A stretch of DNA of 64,000 nucleotides from JAWPMT01 sp965601475 (GCA_965601475.1 OZ271832.1:1922001-1986000), one strand, 5' to 3'; counted from the first letter of the stretch, positions 8,596-18,248 are shown. Numbers and translations: made by a program. The notes: a model not told the origin generated them from the letters alone.

Positions 8596-10938
8596 TTGAA
8601 AAGATTTTTTTGCCTACTACTGCTTTGGCCGTTTTTTGCCAATGCACAAAAGAATACCATCAGTGGATATGTAAGGGACGCCGAATCAGGAGAAAACCTA
8701 ATCGGTGCCACCATCTACGATCTGAATTCGCGAAAGGGTGCCGTCACCAATGCCTATGGGTTCTATAGCCTCACATTGGAGGTAGACAGTATCGCATTGC
8801 GAGTATCCTATGTCGGCTACAACGCCCATCAGGAACGAAGGGCGATTTCCGCAAACGTACAGGTCGATTTTGATCTCGCACCCGGAGAGCTATTGGAGGA
8901 GGTCGTGGTTACCGCGGATGAGTCCATCGAGAGCACGCCTCAAATGAGTAGCATTTCCATTCCCATGACACAGTTGAAACAGGTGCCGGTGCTGATGGGA
9001 GAGACAGACATACTCAAGACCATTCAGTTACTTCCCGGCGTACAGGGTGGTAATGAGGGCACCAGTGGTGTCTACGTACGTGGGGGTGGACCCGATCAAA
9101 ACCTCATTCTTATCGATGGCGTCCCGGTATACAATGCAAGCCACCTTTTTGGGTTCTTCTCCGTTTTCAATGCTGACGCTATCAACAACGTCAATGTCGT
9201 GAAAGGCGGTTTCCCAGCCAGGTATGGCGGCAGACTTTCTTCCGTGATCGACATTTCGATGAAAGAGGGAAACAACCAGAAGATTACCGGAAAGGGATCC
9301 ATTGGACTGATCAGCTCCAAATTCACGGTCGAGGGTCCTATCAAAGATGAAAACACATCGTTTATTGTCTCTGCCCGGCGGACCTACATCGACTTGCTGA
9401 CAAGGCCATTAATCAAAGCTGCTTCGGATGGCGAATCAACAGCCGGGTATTTCTTTGAAGACTTCAACGCCAAAATCAATCATCGCTTTTCGAACAAAGA
9501 CAGGCTCTACCTTAGCTTCTACGGTGGCAAGGACAAATTTTATGCCCGAGACAAATACGAAGATTCTTTCGGGGGCACCTCCAGCTCATATGATGATGAG
9601 GCAGGCCTGAAGTGGGGCAATATCATCACCGCAGTAAGGTGGAATCACCTCTTTTCCCCAAAGCTCTTCAGCAACGTCACGGGCACATTCAGCAGGTATC
9701 GCTTTGATGTGTTTTCCAACAATGAAACCAGGACACGAGGCCCGGATATCAATGAAGACATTGTAGAAGAAATTGAATATAAGTCAGGGATCAGGGATTT
9801 CGCCTTGAAAGTGGATTTTGACTATTTGCCTACACCCGACCACAACATCAAATTCGGGGCAATGGGTATTCAGCACAAGTTTACCCCCGGAGTTTTTGCA
9901 TTTCGGTCAGATATTGAATCGGACACCACCTTCGGTGCCCGCGAAACATTGGCTACTGAGTTTTCTGCATACGTGGAGGATGACTTCAGCATTGGGCGCA
10001 AATTACGTTTCAACGTTGGTTTCCACGCTGCGCGATTCGAAGTTCGTGGCAAAGATTTCTACTCGCTACAGCCACGACTCTCCGGTCGTTGGCTGCTCAA
10101 TGCCAGAACCTCGGTAAAAGCCTCCTACTCAGAAATGCGCCAATTCGTACAGCTGCTTTCCAATACGGGGATTGGCTTGCCTACCGATCTATGGGTCCCC
10201 GCAACCGATGAGCTGGAACCCCAAGAAGCGTGGCAAGCCGCCCTAGGTGTCGCCCGCACCATCGGCCCATTTGAGGTAAGTATCGAGGGCTACTACAAAG
10301 AAATGGACAACCTTATCGAGTACCTCGATGGTGCCACCTACTTTAACACGGACGATGATTGGGAGGAAAAAGTCGCTTCTGGCAGCGGTAGAAGTCACGG
10401 TGTGGAATTGCTGGTCCAACGCAAGACAGGCAGACTCTCTGGTTGGGTAGGATATACCTGGTCCAACACAACCCGGCAGTTCGACGAACTCAACGAGGGA
10501 CGTCGCTATCCATACCGGTACGATCGTCGACACGATGTAAGTGTTGTGTCGGTCTATGAGATCAATGACCGCATTAATATATCCGGTACCTGGGTGTATG
10601 GTACTGGAAACGCCGTAAGCTTACCGGAATCGAAGTTTCCCCGCTTTCAGTTTTCTGACTTTTACTCTTTGCCCTTCTTGTTTGGATCGGAGTTGGAGTA
10701 TTATCCTCAACGAAACAACTTTCGCATGAGGGCTTATCATCGAATGGACCTCGGCATCACCATGAGCAAACAGAAGCGACGCGGCATACGTACCTGGGCG
10801 CTAGGGGTCTACAACCTTTACAGCAGGCGGAATCCATTCTATCTCGACATTACCACAGATGGTCGTGGCAATGAGCGCTTTGTACAATACAGCCTGTTTC
10901 CTGTGCTTCCTTATATCACTTATAGCTTCGAATTCTGA
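8596..10938 (+). CDS. TonB-dependent outer-membrane receptor with carboxypeptidase-like N-domain
   Basis: A 780-residue receptor that takes up a nutrient across the outer membrane using TonB. The only plausible start is TTG at 8596, because an in-frame TGA lies at 8581 and the signal peptide (MKRFFCLLLLWPFFANAQ) begins there. A carboxypeptidase-regulatory-like beta domain follows (about 20-105), then the plug (about 125-230, with GVYVRGGGPDQNLILIDGVP). The rest is a barrel of alternating strands ending in the aromatic tail TYSFEF. The downstream DUF4249 lipoprotein overlaps it by one base. Receptor/DUF4249 pairs are frequent in this phylum; the ligand is unknown. Confidence 0.93.
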   Translation: MKRFFCLLLLWPFFANAQKNTISGYVRDAESGENLIGATIYDLNSRKGAVTNAYGFYSLTLEVDSIALRVSYVGYNAHQERRAISANVQVDFDLAPGELLEEVVVTADESIESTPQMSSISIPMTQLKQVPVLMGETDILKTIQLLPGVQGGNEGTSGVYVRGGGPDQNLILIDGVPVYNASHLFGFFSVFNADAINNVNVVKGGFPARYGGRLSSVIDISMKEGNNQKITGKGSIGLISSKFTVEGPIKDENTSFIVSARRTYIDLLTRPLIKAASDGESTAGYFFEDFNAKINHRFSNKDRLYLSFYGGKDKFYARDKYEDSFGGTSSSYDDEAGLKWGNIITAVRWNHLFSPKLFSNVTGTFSRYRFDVFSNNETRTRGPDINEDIVEEIEYKSGIRDFALKVDFDYLPTPDHNIKFGAMGIQHKFTPGVFAFRSDIESDTTFGARETLATEFSAYVEDDFSIGRKLRFNVGFHAARFEVRGKDFYSLQPRLSGRWLLNARTSVKASYSEMRQFVQLLSNTGIGLPTDLWVPATDELEPQEAWQAALGVARTIGPFEVSIEGYYKEMDNLIEYLDGATYFNTDDDWEEKVASGSGRSHGVELLVQRKTGRLSGWVGYTWSNTTRQFDELNEGRRYPYRYDRRHDVSVVSVYEINDRINISGTWVYGTGNAVSLPESKFPRFQFSDFYSLPFLFGSELEYYPQRNNFRMRAYHRMDLGITMSKQKRRGIRTWALGVYNLYSRRNPFYLDITTDGRGNERFVQYSLFPVLPYITYSFEF

Positions 10939-11882
10939 TGAAAAAGATCTACTACCTCCTGTCTTGCCTTAGTTTCTACTCCTGTGAATTGGTGCTTGAT
11001 GTAGATGTTCCGGGATATCGACCGACAATGGTCATGGCCAGTGCCATGAATCCCGACAGCACGATCACCGTATCCTTGGCACGTGACCGGTTCATATTGG
11101 ACAATGCCTTCTTGGAATTCGATGGCATCCAAGGTGCCAACATTCAAATTTTTGAAGGCGATGTCTTGTTCGGAACGATGACCCCCATAGAAGTGACTGA
11201 TTGGAATGGCAATGTACAGCATGGAACATATAACCTCGACCGTCGGCCTACTGCCGGCAGGACTTACCGGGTGGAAGCCTCCAGAGAAGGATATGAAACC
11301 ATTTCGGCGACAGCGGAAATTCCGGGTGAAAGGGGAACCATTGTATCTACTAGTCACCGATTCCTTGAATCGGAGTTTTTCAGCACGCAAGTGATCCTGG
11401 ATATCGAAATATCTGATCCTGTAGGGAAGGACTATTATCAGTTACGGATGTGGGAGGAGTACACTACTCCCTATTTTGACCAAGAGCTCGGTGAGTTTCA
11501 AGAGGACTCCCTCGTCACTTACCGCCAGGAGCTTTGGATGTACTCTGAGAGCATTGTTTTCGAGGAATACCTCCAGGGTGACAACATCTTCGACGACAAC
11601 CTATTTGATGGCCGCAGATACAACTTACAGTTTGAAACCAACTTCCTAAATTATTACACTTTTGATGAGGAGGGTAATCCTTCGGGAAACAACTACGCGG
11701 TGTTCATCGAATTACGTCGACTATCCGAGGCCTACTATAACTATCTTCAAACCTCTATCTTACAAGACTGGGTGGATGGGGATCCCTTCGCGGAACCCGT
11801 GCAGGTTTATTCCAATGTCGAAAATGGAAGGGGTGTACTCGGGAGCTACTATGCTCAACAATATCAGATCGAATTTGATTAG
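10938..11882 (+). CDS. DUF4249 lipoprotein partner of the receptor
   Basis: A 314-residue protein whose ATG overlaps the receptor TGA by one base, so it is translationally coupled to it. The leader MKKIYYLLSCLSFYSC ends in a likely lipidation cysteine (Cys16). The mature start (ELVLDVDVPGYRP) and the segment DSTITVSLARDRF are typical of DUF4249 proteins. These are encoded after TonB-dependent receptors and are presumed outer-membrane accessory lipoproteins, perhaps capping the receptor or binding its ligand. I see no enzymatic motif. Confidence 0.85.
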   Translation: MKKIYYLLSCLSFYSCELVLDVDVPGYRPTMVMASAMNPDSTITVSLARDRFILDNAFLEFDGIQGANIQIFEGDVLFGTMTPIEVTDWNGNVQHGTYNLDRRPTAGRTYRVEASREGYETISATAEIPGERGTIVSTSHRFLESEFFSTQVILDIEISDPVGKDYYQLRMWEEYTTPYFDQELGEFQEDSLVTYRQELWMYSESIVFEEYLQGDNIFDDNLFDGRRYNLQFETNFLNYYTFDEEGNPSGNNYAVFIELRRLSEAYYNYLQTSILQDWVDGDPFAEPVQVYSNVENGRGVLGSYYAQQYQIEFD

Positions 11883-12003
11883 CTAACCGAAGCTTCCAAT
11901 TCTGAGTATGGAACTGAAGCCAGAACGATCTTAATATCAGGTAGTTTGATACAGTTAAATTGCTGAAGCACCCAGCGGTCGATTATGTAGGTCAGCCGTA
12001 CAA

Positions 12004-12032
12004 TAAAAAAAGGGTAGCTATCACCACCCTTT
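12004..12032 (-). terminator. Terminator of the proS-nfeD-floA run
   Basis: On the minus strand AAAGGGT (12032-12026) pairs with ACCCTTT (12015-12009) around a 10-nt loop and a T-rich run follows. It lies 25 bases after the floA stop. Confidence 0.65.
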
Positions 12033-12056
12033 CAACCTATAAATATCGATTAGTGC

Positions 12057-13067
12057 TTATTCTTTCTTGCCTTTCCCACTATCCGTACCCGCGATAGATT
12101 CCCTCATGTCGGTATCAGCCTGAATGTTCTGGAATTTGTAGTAGTCCATGATACCCAAATTTCCTTCTCTGAAGGCCTCGGCAATGGCTTTGGGAATTTC
12201 TGCCTCAGCCAAGATCACCTTGGCTCTTGCTTCCTGGGCCTTGGCTACCATCTCCTGCTCTTCGGCTACAGCCATCGCTCTTCTTTCTTCTGCTTTGGCC
12301 TCCGCTACTTTCAGGTCGGCACTTGCCTGGTCTGTTTGCAATTTGGCACCTATGTTGGCGCCCACATCCACATCCGCAATATCTATGGATAGGATTTCAA
12401 AGGCCGTACCCGCGTCCAATCCTCTTTGAAGGACCAGCTTCGAGATTTTGTCAGGATTCTCCAGTACTTCTTTGTGTGTGGCTGCCGAGCCCACGGAGGT
12501 CACAATACCTTCACCAACCCTTGCCAGGATGGTGTCTTCACCGGCTCCCCCAACGAGTTGTTGAATATTGGCCCGAATCGTCACCCGCGCCTTCGCGACA
12601 AGCTGTATACCATCCGCGGCCACTGCAGCAACAGATGGGGTGTTGATTACCTTGGGATTTACAGAGATCTGTACCGCCTCAAAAACATCCCTTCCAGCCA
12701 GGTCTATGGCCGTAGCCTGTCGAAAAGAAAGATTGATATTCGCCTTGTCTGCTGAAATGAGTGCCTTGATCACCTGCGGTACATTTCCACCTGCGAGATA
12801 GTGCGTCTCCAGGTCAGGGGCTTTGAGTGATCGCCTCGATTCACCTTCCTCTTCTGCAATTGTCAATCCGGCTTTGGTAGCAGTGATCAGGGAATTGACA
12901 ATAATCGACGGGGGCACTTTCCTAATTCTCATGAAGATCAGCTCGGCGAGTCCAACACGCACGCCGGAAAATATGGCTGTGATCCAGAGATTGACCGGTA
13001 CAAAGTACAGGAAAATGAAAAAGCCAATAATGATGGCAAAGACAATGACGATTATAGAGAAGTTCAT
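12057..13067 (-). CDS. floA: Flotillin-like protein FloA
   Basis: A 336-residue membrane scaffold protein of the bacterial flotillin family. It has one N-terminal membrane segment (about residues 4-25, IIVIVFAIIIGFFIFLYFV), then the family segment ELIFMRIRKVPPSIIVNSLI, a PHB/SPFH-like domain and a coiled-coil C-terminal third rich in Ala, Glu and Lys (AEAKAEERRAMAVAEEQ). Length and order match FloA of other bacteria. Flotillins organise fluid membrane domains. The NfeD-like gene is 70 bases upstream on the same strand, the usual partner, and proS precedes both. Confidence 0.95.
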   Translation of the reverse strand: MNFSIIVIVFAIIIGFFIFLYFVPVNLWITAIFSGVRVGLAELIFMRIRKVPPSIIVNSLITATKAGLTIAEEEGESRRSLKAPDLETHYLAGGNVPQVIKALISADKANINLSFRQATAIDLAGRDVFEAVQISVNPKVINTPSVAAVAADGIQLVAKARVTIRANIQQLVGGAGEDTILARVGEGIVTSVGSAATHKEVLENPDKISKLVLQRGLDAGTAFEILSIDIADVDVGANIGAKLQTDQASADLKVAEAKAEERRAMAVAEEQEMVAKAQEARAKVILAEAEIPKAIAEAFREGNLGIMDYYKFQNIQADTDMRESIAGTDSGKGKKE

Positions 13068-13137
13068 GCTTCGAGTTATCTGTGTTCGGTGTGAAGATCA
13101 ACTAAAATTTCTGAAAAACAAACTAAGTGATGAAAGC

Positions 13138-13605
13138 CTAGGCCACCAGATCAACAAAGATCTTGTGATTGTCAATCTTGATGATTTTGACCTGTTCATG
13201 CTCTCCGATCCATCCCCCCAGGGAGGTCACTTCATATTCCTTATCAGAAAACAGGGCCTTGCCTATGGGCCGCAGGGAAGAGAGTGTTTCGCCTACCTCC
13301 CCAACCTGCAGATCGCTGAGTTGCTCTTCATTGACAACATTGTCCATTTTCTGCTTGAGTGAAAACCGCTCCCAGGCTTTGTTCTTGAATGAATACAGCA
13401 TTGCTCCCAATCCAAAGGCGGTGGTGAGCGCTATCGAAACAACGCCGCCGGTGACACCATACGCCTCAAAAGCCAGGTAAATCCCATACCCACTGCAGAC
13501 GAGGCCACCGATGCCAACAATGGTCGTTCCAGGTACAAAGACCACCTCCAGAATCACAAGTGCTATTCCGAAAGCGATGAAAGCAATAATACTGACTAGT
13601 TCCAT
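13138..13605 (-). CDS. NfeD-family membrane protein
   Basis: A 155-residue protein with three membrane helices (about 3-25, 28-50, 55-75) followed by a small OB-fold domain (about 95-155, VGEVGETLSSLRPIGKALF). This is the short NfeD form without the ClpP-like protease domain, normally encoded beside flotillin, as here with floA downstream. The pair is thought to act together in membrane domains. The gene begins 34 bases after the proS stop, suggesting co-transcription. Confidence 0.88.
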   Translation of the reverse strand: MELVSIIAFIAFGIALVILEVVFVPGTTIVGIGGLVCSGYGIYLAFEAYGVTGGVVSIALTTAFGLGAMLYSFKNKAWERFSLKQKMDNVVNEEQLSDLQVGEVGETLSSLRPIGKALFSDKEYEVTSLGGWIGEHEQVKIIKIDNHKIFVDLVA

Positions 13606-13639
13606 GTTTACCTTATGGGTATGAATTTACGCTATTTAA

Positions 13640-15115
13640 TCAATAAGCCCTTGCAAAAAGGACCCTGCCTTTCGATGGTTGACCGGTAACCATGCACTTC
13701 CCTTCTTCCATCTCCTCCTTGATTGGTATACATCGGATGGTTGCCTTGGTGTCATCTTTGATTTTTTCCTCTGTTTCGGGTGTACCATCCCAGTGCGCGT
13801 AGATGAACCCTCCCTTCTCTTCAAGGATATTCTTGAACTCGTCGTAGCTGTCAGCCGTGTGCGTATTAGATTCCTTGAAATCAGCGGCTTTTTGGTAGAT
13901 TTTGTCCTGCATATCACCCAGCAGTTGAGTGATGTGAGCAACACAATTCTCCAATGCGATGGTTTGCTTCTCCTTGGTATCCCTTCTGGCAATTTCCACG
14001 GTGCCATTCTGCAGGTCTCTCTGCCCCATGGCAATGCGAACCGGTACTCCTTTCAATTCATACTCAGCAAACTTCCATCCAGGTTTGTGGGTGTCCCGAT
14101 CATCGAACTTCACGGAAAGGCCTTCTTTCTTAAGGTCATCCTGCAATTTTTCAACTACTGCCGCGATGGCCTGAAGTTGTTCCTCTCCTTTGTAAATAGG
14201 CACAATCACAACCTGAATGGGTGCAAGCTGTGGTGGCAACACTAATCCATCGTCATCCGAATGCGCCATAATTAAGGCACCCATCAATCTGGTGCTTACG
14301 CCCCAGGAGGTACCCCACACAAACTCCTCTTTACCTTCTTTGGTGGCAAATTTCACATCAAAGGCTTTGGCAAAGTTCTGGCCCAGGAAATGACTTGTAC
14401 CGGCTTGCAGTGCCTTACCATCCTGCATCATGGCCTCTATGCAATAAGTATCTTCAGCTCCGGCGAATTTCTCACTTTCACTCTTGAGGCCCTTGGTCAC
14501 AGGTATGGCCATGTATCGCTCGACAAAATCCGCATAGACGTTCATCATTTGAACAGCTTCTTCTTCTGCCTCCTGCCTGGTCGCATGTGCTGTATGGCCC
14601 TCCTGCCAAAGGAACTCCGCCGTCCTTAAGAACAGTCTTGTGCGCATTTCCCATCTCACTACATTGGCCCACTGATTGAGCAAAAGCGGCAAGTCACGAT
14701 AGGATTGAATCCAATCCTTGTATGAATCCCAAATCACCGTTTCGGAAGTAGGTCGCACAATCAGTTCTTCCTCCAATTTGGCCTCCGGATCGACTTCCAC
14801 ACCAGTCTTCTCGGCGTTTGTACGGAGACGATAGTGCGTCACAACTGCGCATTCCTTCGCAAAACCTTCTACGTGGTCGGCCTCCCTGCTCAAATAAGAC
14901 TTAGGGATGAAAAGCGGAAAATAGGCATTGCTATGACCCGTGTCCTTGAACATCTGGTCCAGTGTTTGCTGCATTTTCTCCCAAATGGCAAAACCGTACG
15001 GCTTTATCACCATGCAGCCCCTGACAGGAGAATTCTCGGCGAGACCCGCCTTTTTCACCAATTCATTGTACCACAAAGAATAATCTTCATCTCTGGATGG
15101 TATTGCTTTACCCAT
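13640..15115 (-). CDS. proS: Prolyl-tRNA synthetase (archaeal/eukaryotic-type)
   Basis: Charges tRNA-Pro with proline in the cytoplasm. The 491-residue form starting at the ATG at 15115 (MGKAIPSRDEDYSLWYNELV) matches the family N-terminus; an ATG 22 codons upstream would add a peptide not seen in the family. Class II motifs are visible: FPLFIPKSYL, the motif-2 loop RTRLFLRTAEFLWQEGHTAH, and GTSWGVSTRLMGALI in motif 3. An anticodon-binding domain and a C-terminal zinc-type domain follow. It lacks the editing insertion of the E. coli type. It heads a run with nfeD and floA. Confidence 0.96.
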   Translation of the reverse strand: MGKAIPSRDEDYSLWYNELVKKAGLAENSPVRGCMVIKPYGFAIWEKMQQTLDQMFKDTGHSNAYFPLFIPKSYLSREADHVEGFAKECAVVTHYRLRTNAEKTGVEVDPEAKLEEELIVRPTSETVIWDSYKDWIQSYRDLPLLLNQWANVVRWEMRTRLFLRTAEFLWQEGHTAHATRQEAEEEAVQMMNVYADFVERYMAIPVTKGLKSESEKFAGAEDTYCIEAMMQDGKALQAGTSHFLGQNFAKAFDVKFATKEGKEEFVWGTSWGVSTRLMGALIMAHSDDDGLVLPPQLAPIQVVIVPIYKGEEQLQAIAAVVEKLQDDLKKEGLSVKFDDRDTHKPGWKFAEYELKGVPVRIAMGQRDLQNGTVEIARRDTKEKQTIALENCVAHITQLLGDMQDKIYQKAADFKESNTHTADSYDEFKNILEEKGGFIYAHWDGTPETEEKIKDDTKATIRCIPIKEEMEEGKCMVTGQPSKGRVLFARAY

Positions 15116-15180
15116 TTCTTCCTTTTTCGTGTTTTGGTATAGTAATTGCTCTAAATAAGATAAGAGATTGAAAAGAGGCA

Positions 15181-15188
15181 CAAATATA
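15181..15188 (-). promoter_or_regulatory. Putative -7 element for proS
   Basis: The minus strand reads TATATTTG, a match to the Bacteroidota -7 consensus TAnnTTTG, 65 bases upstream of the proS ATG. I see no convincing -33 TTG at the expected spacing, so this is tentative. Confidence 0.3.
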
Positions 15189-15254
15189 GGATTGTGAGGA
15201 ATTGGGAATGATTATCTCTTTTCAAATGTTTGGTTTAACGTAAATTGTAGGATC

Positions 15255-16631
15255 ATGAGAAGGGTGAGTTTAATGACAAGGGTTTTAGCGGTGGTATTTG
15301 CGTCTGTCACTTTTACGGCGGTAGTAGCACAGGAATACGACGATTTGTATTTTAGTTCCAAGGACCGAAAGATCCTGAAAACTGATAAGTCGGAAAATGA
15401 CTCCCGGGCCACCTATCAGGCCTACACCAATAACAATTATGATGAGGACTACACTGCGAAAAATGTAAATCCAGAATACATCGCGAGGTATCGTAGTCAG
15501 GCTTTGGAAGACAATTCCATTACCGAAAATCCCAACTATGGGACCACCTACGACGAATCGCTGGAATATTTCCCTGAAGAAGAGACTGCATCTGGAAATG
15601 GCACAACAGTCATCAATAATTACTATGGCAACTCTGCCTACCGATACGCCCCGGACTGGAGGTTCCGCAATTCATTTGGCTTTGGTTATAACCCCTGGTG
15701 GGGATGGAATAGCGGCTTTGCTTTCTCCTTTGGGTATGGCAATTGGAATCCTTATTGGGGTGGAGGCTTTGGATGGTACGACCCCTGGTTTACTCCAGGC
15801 TTCGGATTTTACGACCCCTTCTTTGACCCCTTCTTCTGCCCTCCGGGATTTGGATTCGGATTCAACTACTGGCCAAGGAGAAATGCCTATTTGGCAGGAT
15901 ACTATAACGGGTTTTATGCTGGTGGCTTTTCCAGGGTAGGAGCGTTTGGCGAACCCGTCCGAGCAAGAAGGGTTGTCAGTGGTGGAAGGTATACCAGAGG
16001 TGGTGTTGTCTACGGGGTCAGCAGGAGTACTGTCAACAGAAGTTCCGCCGGTCGTTCGACGGTCACTGATGGACGCTCAACCAGAGGGCGCAATGCGGTA
16101 GCAAGCCGAAGTAGCAATGGCAGGCGTGTGTCCAGGGACTACAGCAGGACTCAAAACGAATATTACAGCAGATCCAGAAGTCGGGTTTCTTCTTCCAGCA
16201 GAAGCCGTAGCACAGTCGGGAGTTCAGATACACGATCCAGGTCATCAAGTGCCTACAGGTCAAGAAGTAGCAGTTCCACGTACTCCAACCGTAGCGGCAG
16301 GACCGTAAGCCCTTCGAATGGAAGCAGGAGTTCTGGAAGGAGTTCAGTGAACCCCAGGTCTTCAAGCGGCAGCAGGAATTATTCTATCAATCCCAATAGG
16401 AGCAGCAATTCTTCTAACCGAAGCTATAGCAGCCCGAGCCGTAGCAGATCCAGGTCTGTTTCACCGTCCAGAAGTAGCGGTAGCAGGTCCCGAAGCTTTA
16501 GCCCAAGCAGGAGCAGCTCACCTTCCAGGTCCTTCTCACCCTCGCGCTCGTCCGGGGGAAGTAGAAGTAGTGGCAGTAGATCGTCAGGTAGCAGATCCTC
16601 CGGATCAAGCAGAAGTAGAAGAGGAAACTAG
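15255..16631 (+). CDS. Secreted Ser/Arg-rich low-complexity protein
   Basis: A 458-residue exported protein in three zones. A signal peptide (to about residue 25, ending VVAQ) precedes an acidic Tyr/Asn-rich stretch. Residues of about 120-225 are very rich in Gly, Trp, Tyr, Phe and Pro (GFGYNPWWGWNSGFAFSFG). From about residue 255 to the end nearly everything is Ser, Arg, Gly or Asn, with many SRS and SPSRS units. No enzyme motif is visible. It could be an adhesive or matrix-associated surface protein; that is inference. It is divergent from proS and 15 bases upstream of the FadL-like gene. Confidence 0.75.
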   Translation: MRRVSLMTRVLAVVFASVTFTAVVAQEYDDLYFSSKDRKILKTDKSENDSRATYQAYTNNNYDEDYTAKNVNPEYIARYRSQALEDNSITENPNYGTTYDESLEYFPEEETASGNGTTVINNYYGNSAYRYAPDWRFRNSFGFGYNPWWGWNSGFAFSFGYGNWNPYWGGGFGWYDPWFTPGFGFYDPFFDPFFCPPGFGFGFNYWPRRNAYLAGYYNGFYAGGFSRVGAFGEPVRARRVVSGGRYTRGGVVYGVSRSTVNRSSAGRSTVTDGRSTRGRNAVASRSSNGRRVSRDYSRTQNEYYSRSRSRVSSSSRSRSTVGSSDTRSRSSSAYRSRSSSSTYSNRSGRTVSPSNGSRSSGRSSVNPRSSSGSRNYSINPNRSSNSSNRSYSSPSRSRSRSVSPSRSSGSRSRSFSPSRSSSPSRSFSPSRSSGGSRSSGSRSSGSRSSGSSRSRRGN

Positions 16632-16646
16632 AAAATCCAGGAAATC

Positions 16647-18248
16647 ATGAAAAAGTTGAAGCTAGTTGCACTTAGCCTGTCCATGCTATGCCCTATGATT
16701 CTGCTAAGTCAGGATGGACCTTTCGGTTATTACAATGACGCATTGCTCTTCAGCAGGACTACATTCGGAGGTACGGCCAGAATTCAGGCCATCGGTGGCG
16801 CCCAGGTTTCATTAGGCGGCGACCAAAGTGTTGCTGGTTCCAACCCAGCTGGTTTGGGGTTCTTCAATAGAAGCACAGTTGTTTTCACGCCATCCCTCAA
16901 CTTTCACAACTCTGACAGCGACTTCCTGGGCGATGAAACCACATCTTTTCGCACCAACTTCAATTTCAGCCAGTTAGGCGTGGTTCTCAACTACAGCAAG
17001 CCAGCCACTTCAAGCACAGGTTTTCGTGGTGGCTCATTTGCCATATCCATAAACCGCACCAACAATTTCAACAATGATGTTGAATATGTGGGCTTCAACA
17101 ATGACAACTCAATCGTTGATTCTTTTCTTGAAAGTGCCGGCACCACGGATCCCGACCAATTGGGGGGATTCGAGGCTATTGCTTATGATCACTTCCTTAT
17201 TGACCTGGCTGATTTCGACAGCGATCTGGACTACACGCTGGACAACAACGTAATCGTACCATTTGACGGGGATGGAACTTTTGAGGGATATGGCTCACCA
17301 TTTGGCAGGTTTGCAGGCTCTCTTCCCAGGCAAACTGAGAATATTGAAACCAAAGGAGGGCAAAATCAAATCAACTTCTCCTGGGGCGGAAACTTTTCAG
17401 ACCGGTTTTATTTTGGTGGGGGCCTTGGAATCGCCACGATCAATTATCGTAGAGAACGCACCTATATTGAGGACGCTTTTGCCCTTGAAACGATCGATGA
17501 CGATGGCAATACCGTGTTTGTGGATGACGACCTGATCAACAGCATCCAGATCTCCGATGTACTCGATGTATCAGGGACCGGAGTCAATGCCACACTGGGT
17601 GTCATTGTACGGCCTGTGGACTTCTTGACGGTTGGCGCCAGTTATGTCACCCCGACATTCTATGCGGTGAGTGAGGAGAGCTTTTTCACCTTCATTACAG
17701 ATTGGAATAGTGCCTACTCCTACGGATTGCCGGATGATACGGTCAGCCTCGGACAGATCATCACAGACAGTGATATCATCGTATCGGATTACGGTCTGCG
17801 AACGCCTGCAAAATTCAACCTGGGAACGACTTTCTTCCTAGGTAAGTATGGCTTCATCTCAGCTGATGCGGAATATGTAGACTATTCCAGCGCCAGATTG
17901 CGGTCAAGTGATTTTCGGGAGCAGAATGATAACGACCTGATCTCAGATCTATATAGAGACGTAATCAACATCAGGTTTGGTGGAGAGTTTCGACTCAATC
18001 AAGCCCGGTTCCGAGCGGGTTATGCAAGGATGGCGGACCCTTTTGAAGACAGTGAGATTAACCGCGCCATCACGGACTTGACATTCGGTGCTGGCTTTCG
18101 GACCAGAGACTACTTCATAGATCTTGCGATTATTAACAGGTCCAGCAAGGATTTGCTGAGCCCTTACTTCGTTGAGAATGGTCAGCCAGTAGCAGACATC
18201 AAGAACAGCACGACCTCTGCGCTTGTGACGGTTGGTTTTACTTTTTAG
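16647..18248 (+). CDS. OmpP1/FadL-like outer-membrane protein
   Basis: A 533-residue outer-membrane protein with a signal peptide (MKKLKLVALSLSMLCPMILLSQ). The early segment GTARIQAIGGAQVSLGGD and then SNPAGLGFFNR match the N-terminal hatch of the FadL/TodX family, which transports hydrophobic compounds. The rest alternates as beta strands and ends in VTVGFTF, a typical barrel C-terminus. Bacteroidota proteins of this type are sometimes called hemin receptors without proof. It follows the Ser/Arg-rich gene by 15 bases. Its 3' end overlaps the convergent aroK gene by 11 bases. Confidence 0.8.
   Translation: MKKLKLVALSLSMLCPMILLSQDGPFGYYNDALLFSRTTFGGTARIQAIGGAQVSLGGDQSVAGSNPAGLGFFNRSTVVFTPSLNFHNSDSDFLGDETTSFRTNFNFSQLGVVLNYSKPATSSTGFRGGSFAISINRTNNFNNDVEYVGFNNDNSIVDSFLESAGTTDPDQLGGFEAIAYDHFLIDLADFDSDLDYTLDNNVIVPFDGDGTFEGYGSPFGRFAGSLPRQTENIETKGGQNQINFSWGGNFSDRFYFGGGLGIATINYRRERTYIEDAFALETIDDDGNTVFVDDDLINSIQISDVLDVSGTGVNATLGVIVRPVDFLTVGASYVTPTFYAVSEESFFTFITDWNSAYSYGLPDDTVSLGQIITDSDIIVSDYGLRTPAKFNLGTTFFLGKYGFISADAEYVDYSSARLRSSDFREQNDNDLISDLYRDVINIRFGGEFRLNQARFRAGYARMADPFEDSEINRAITDLTFGAGFRTRDYFIDLAIINRSSKDLLSPYFVENGQPVADIKNSTTSALVTVGFTF

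Noticed and set aside
8154..8714. 186-codon minus-strand frame across the M14 and receptor genes
   Set aside because: Antisense to two clear genes, with no sensible protein features.
12823..13362. 179-codon frame on the plus strand, antisense to floA and nfeD
   Set aside because: It covers two well-supported genes on the opposite strand, crosses their junction and shows no family similarity.
13679..14245. 188-codon plus-strand frame inside proS
   Set aside because: A shadow of the proS reading frame; composition is random-like.
16060..16620. Repetitive DNA that might suggest a CRISPR or tandem array
   Set aside because: The short repeats are codons for Ser and Arg in one open frame, without regular unit length or spacers.
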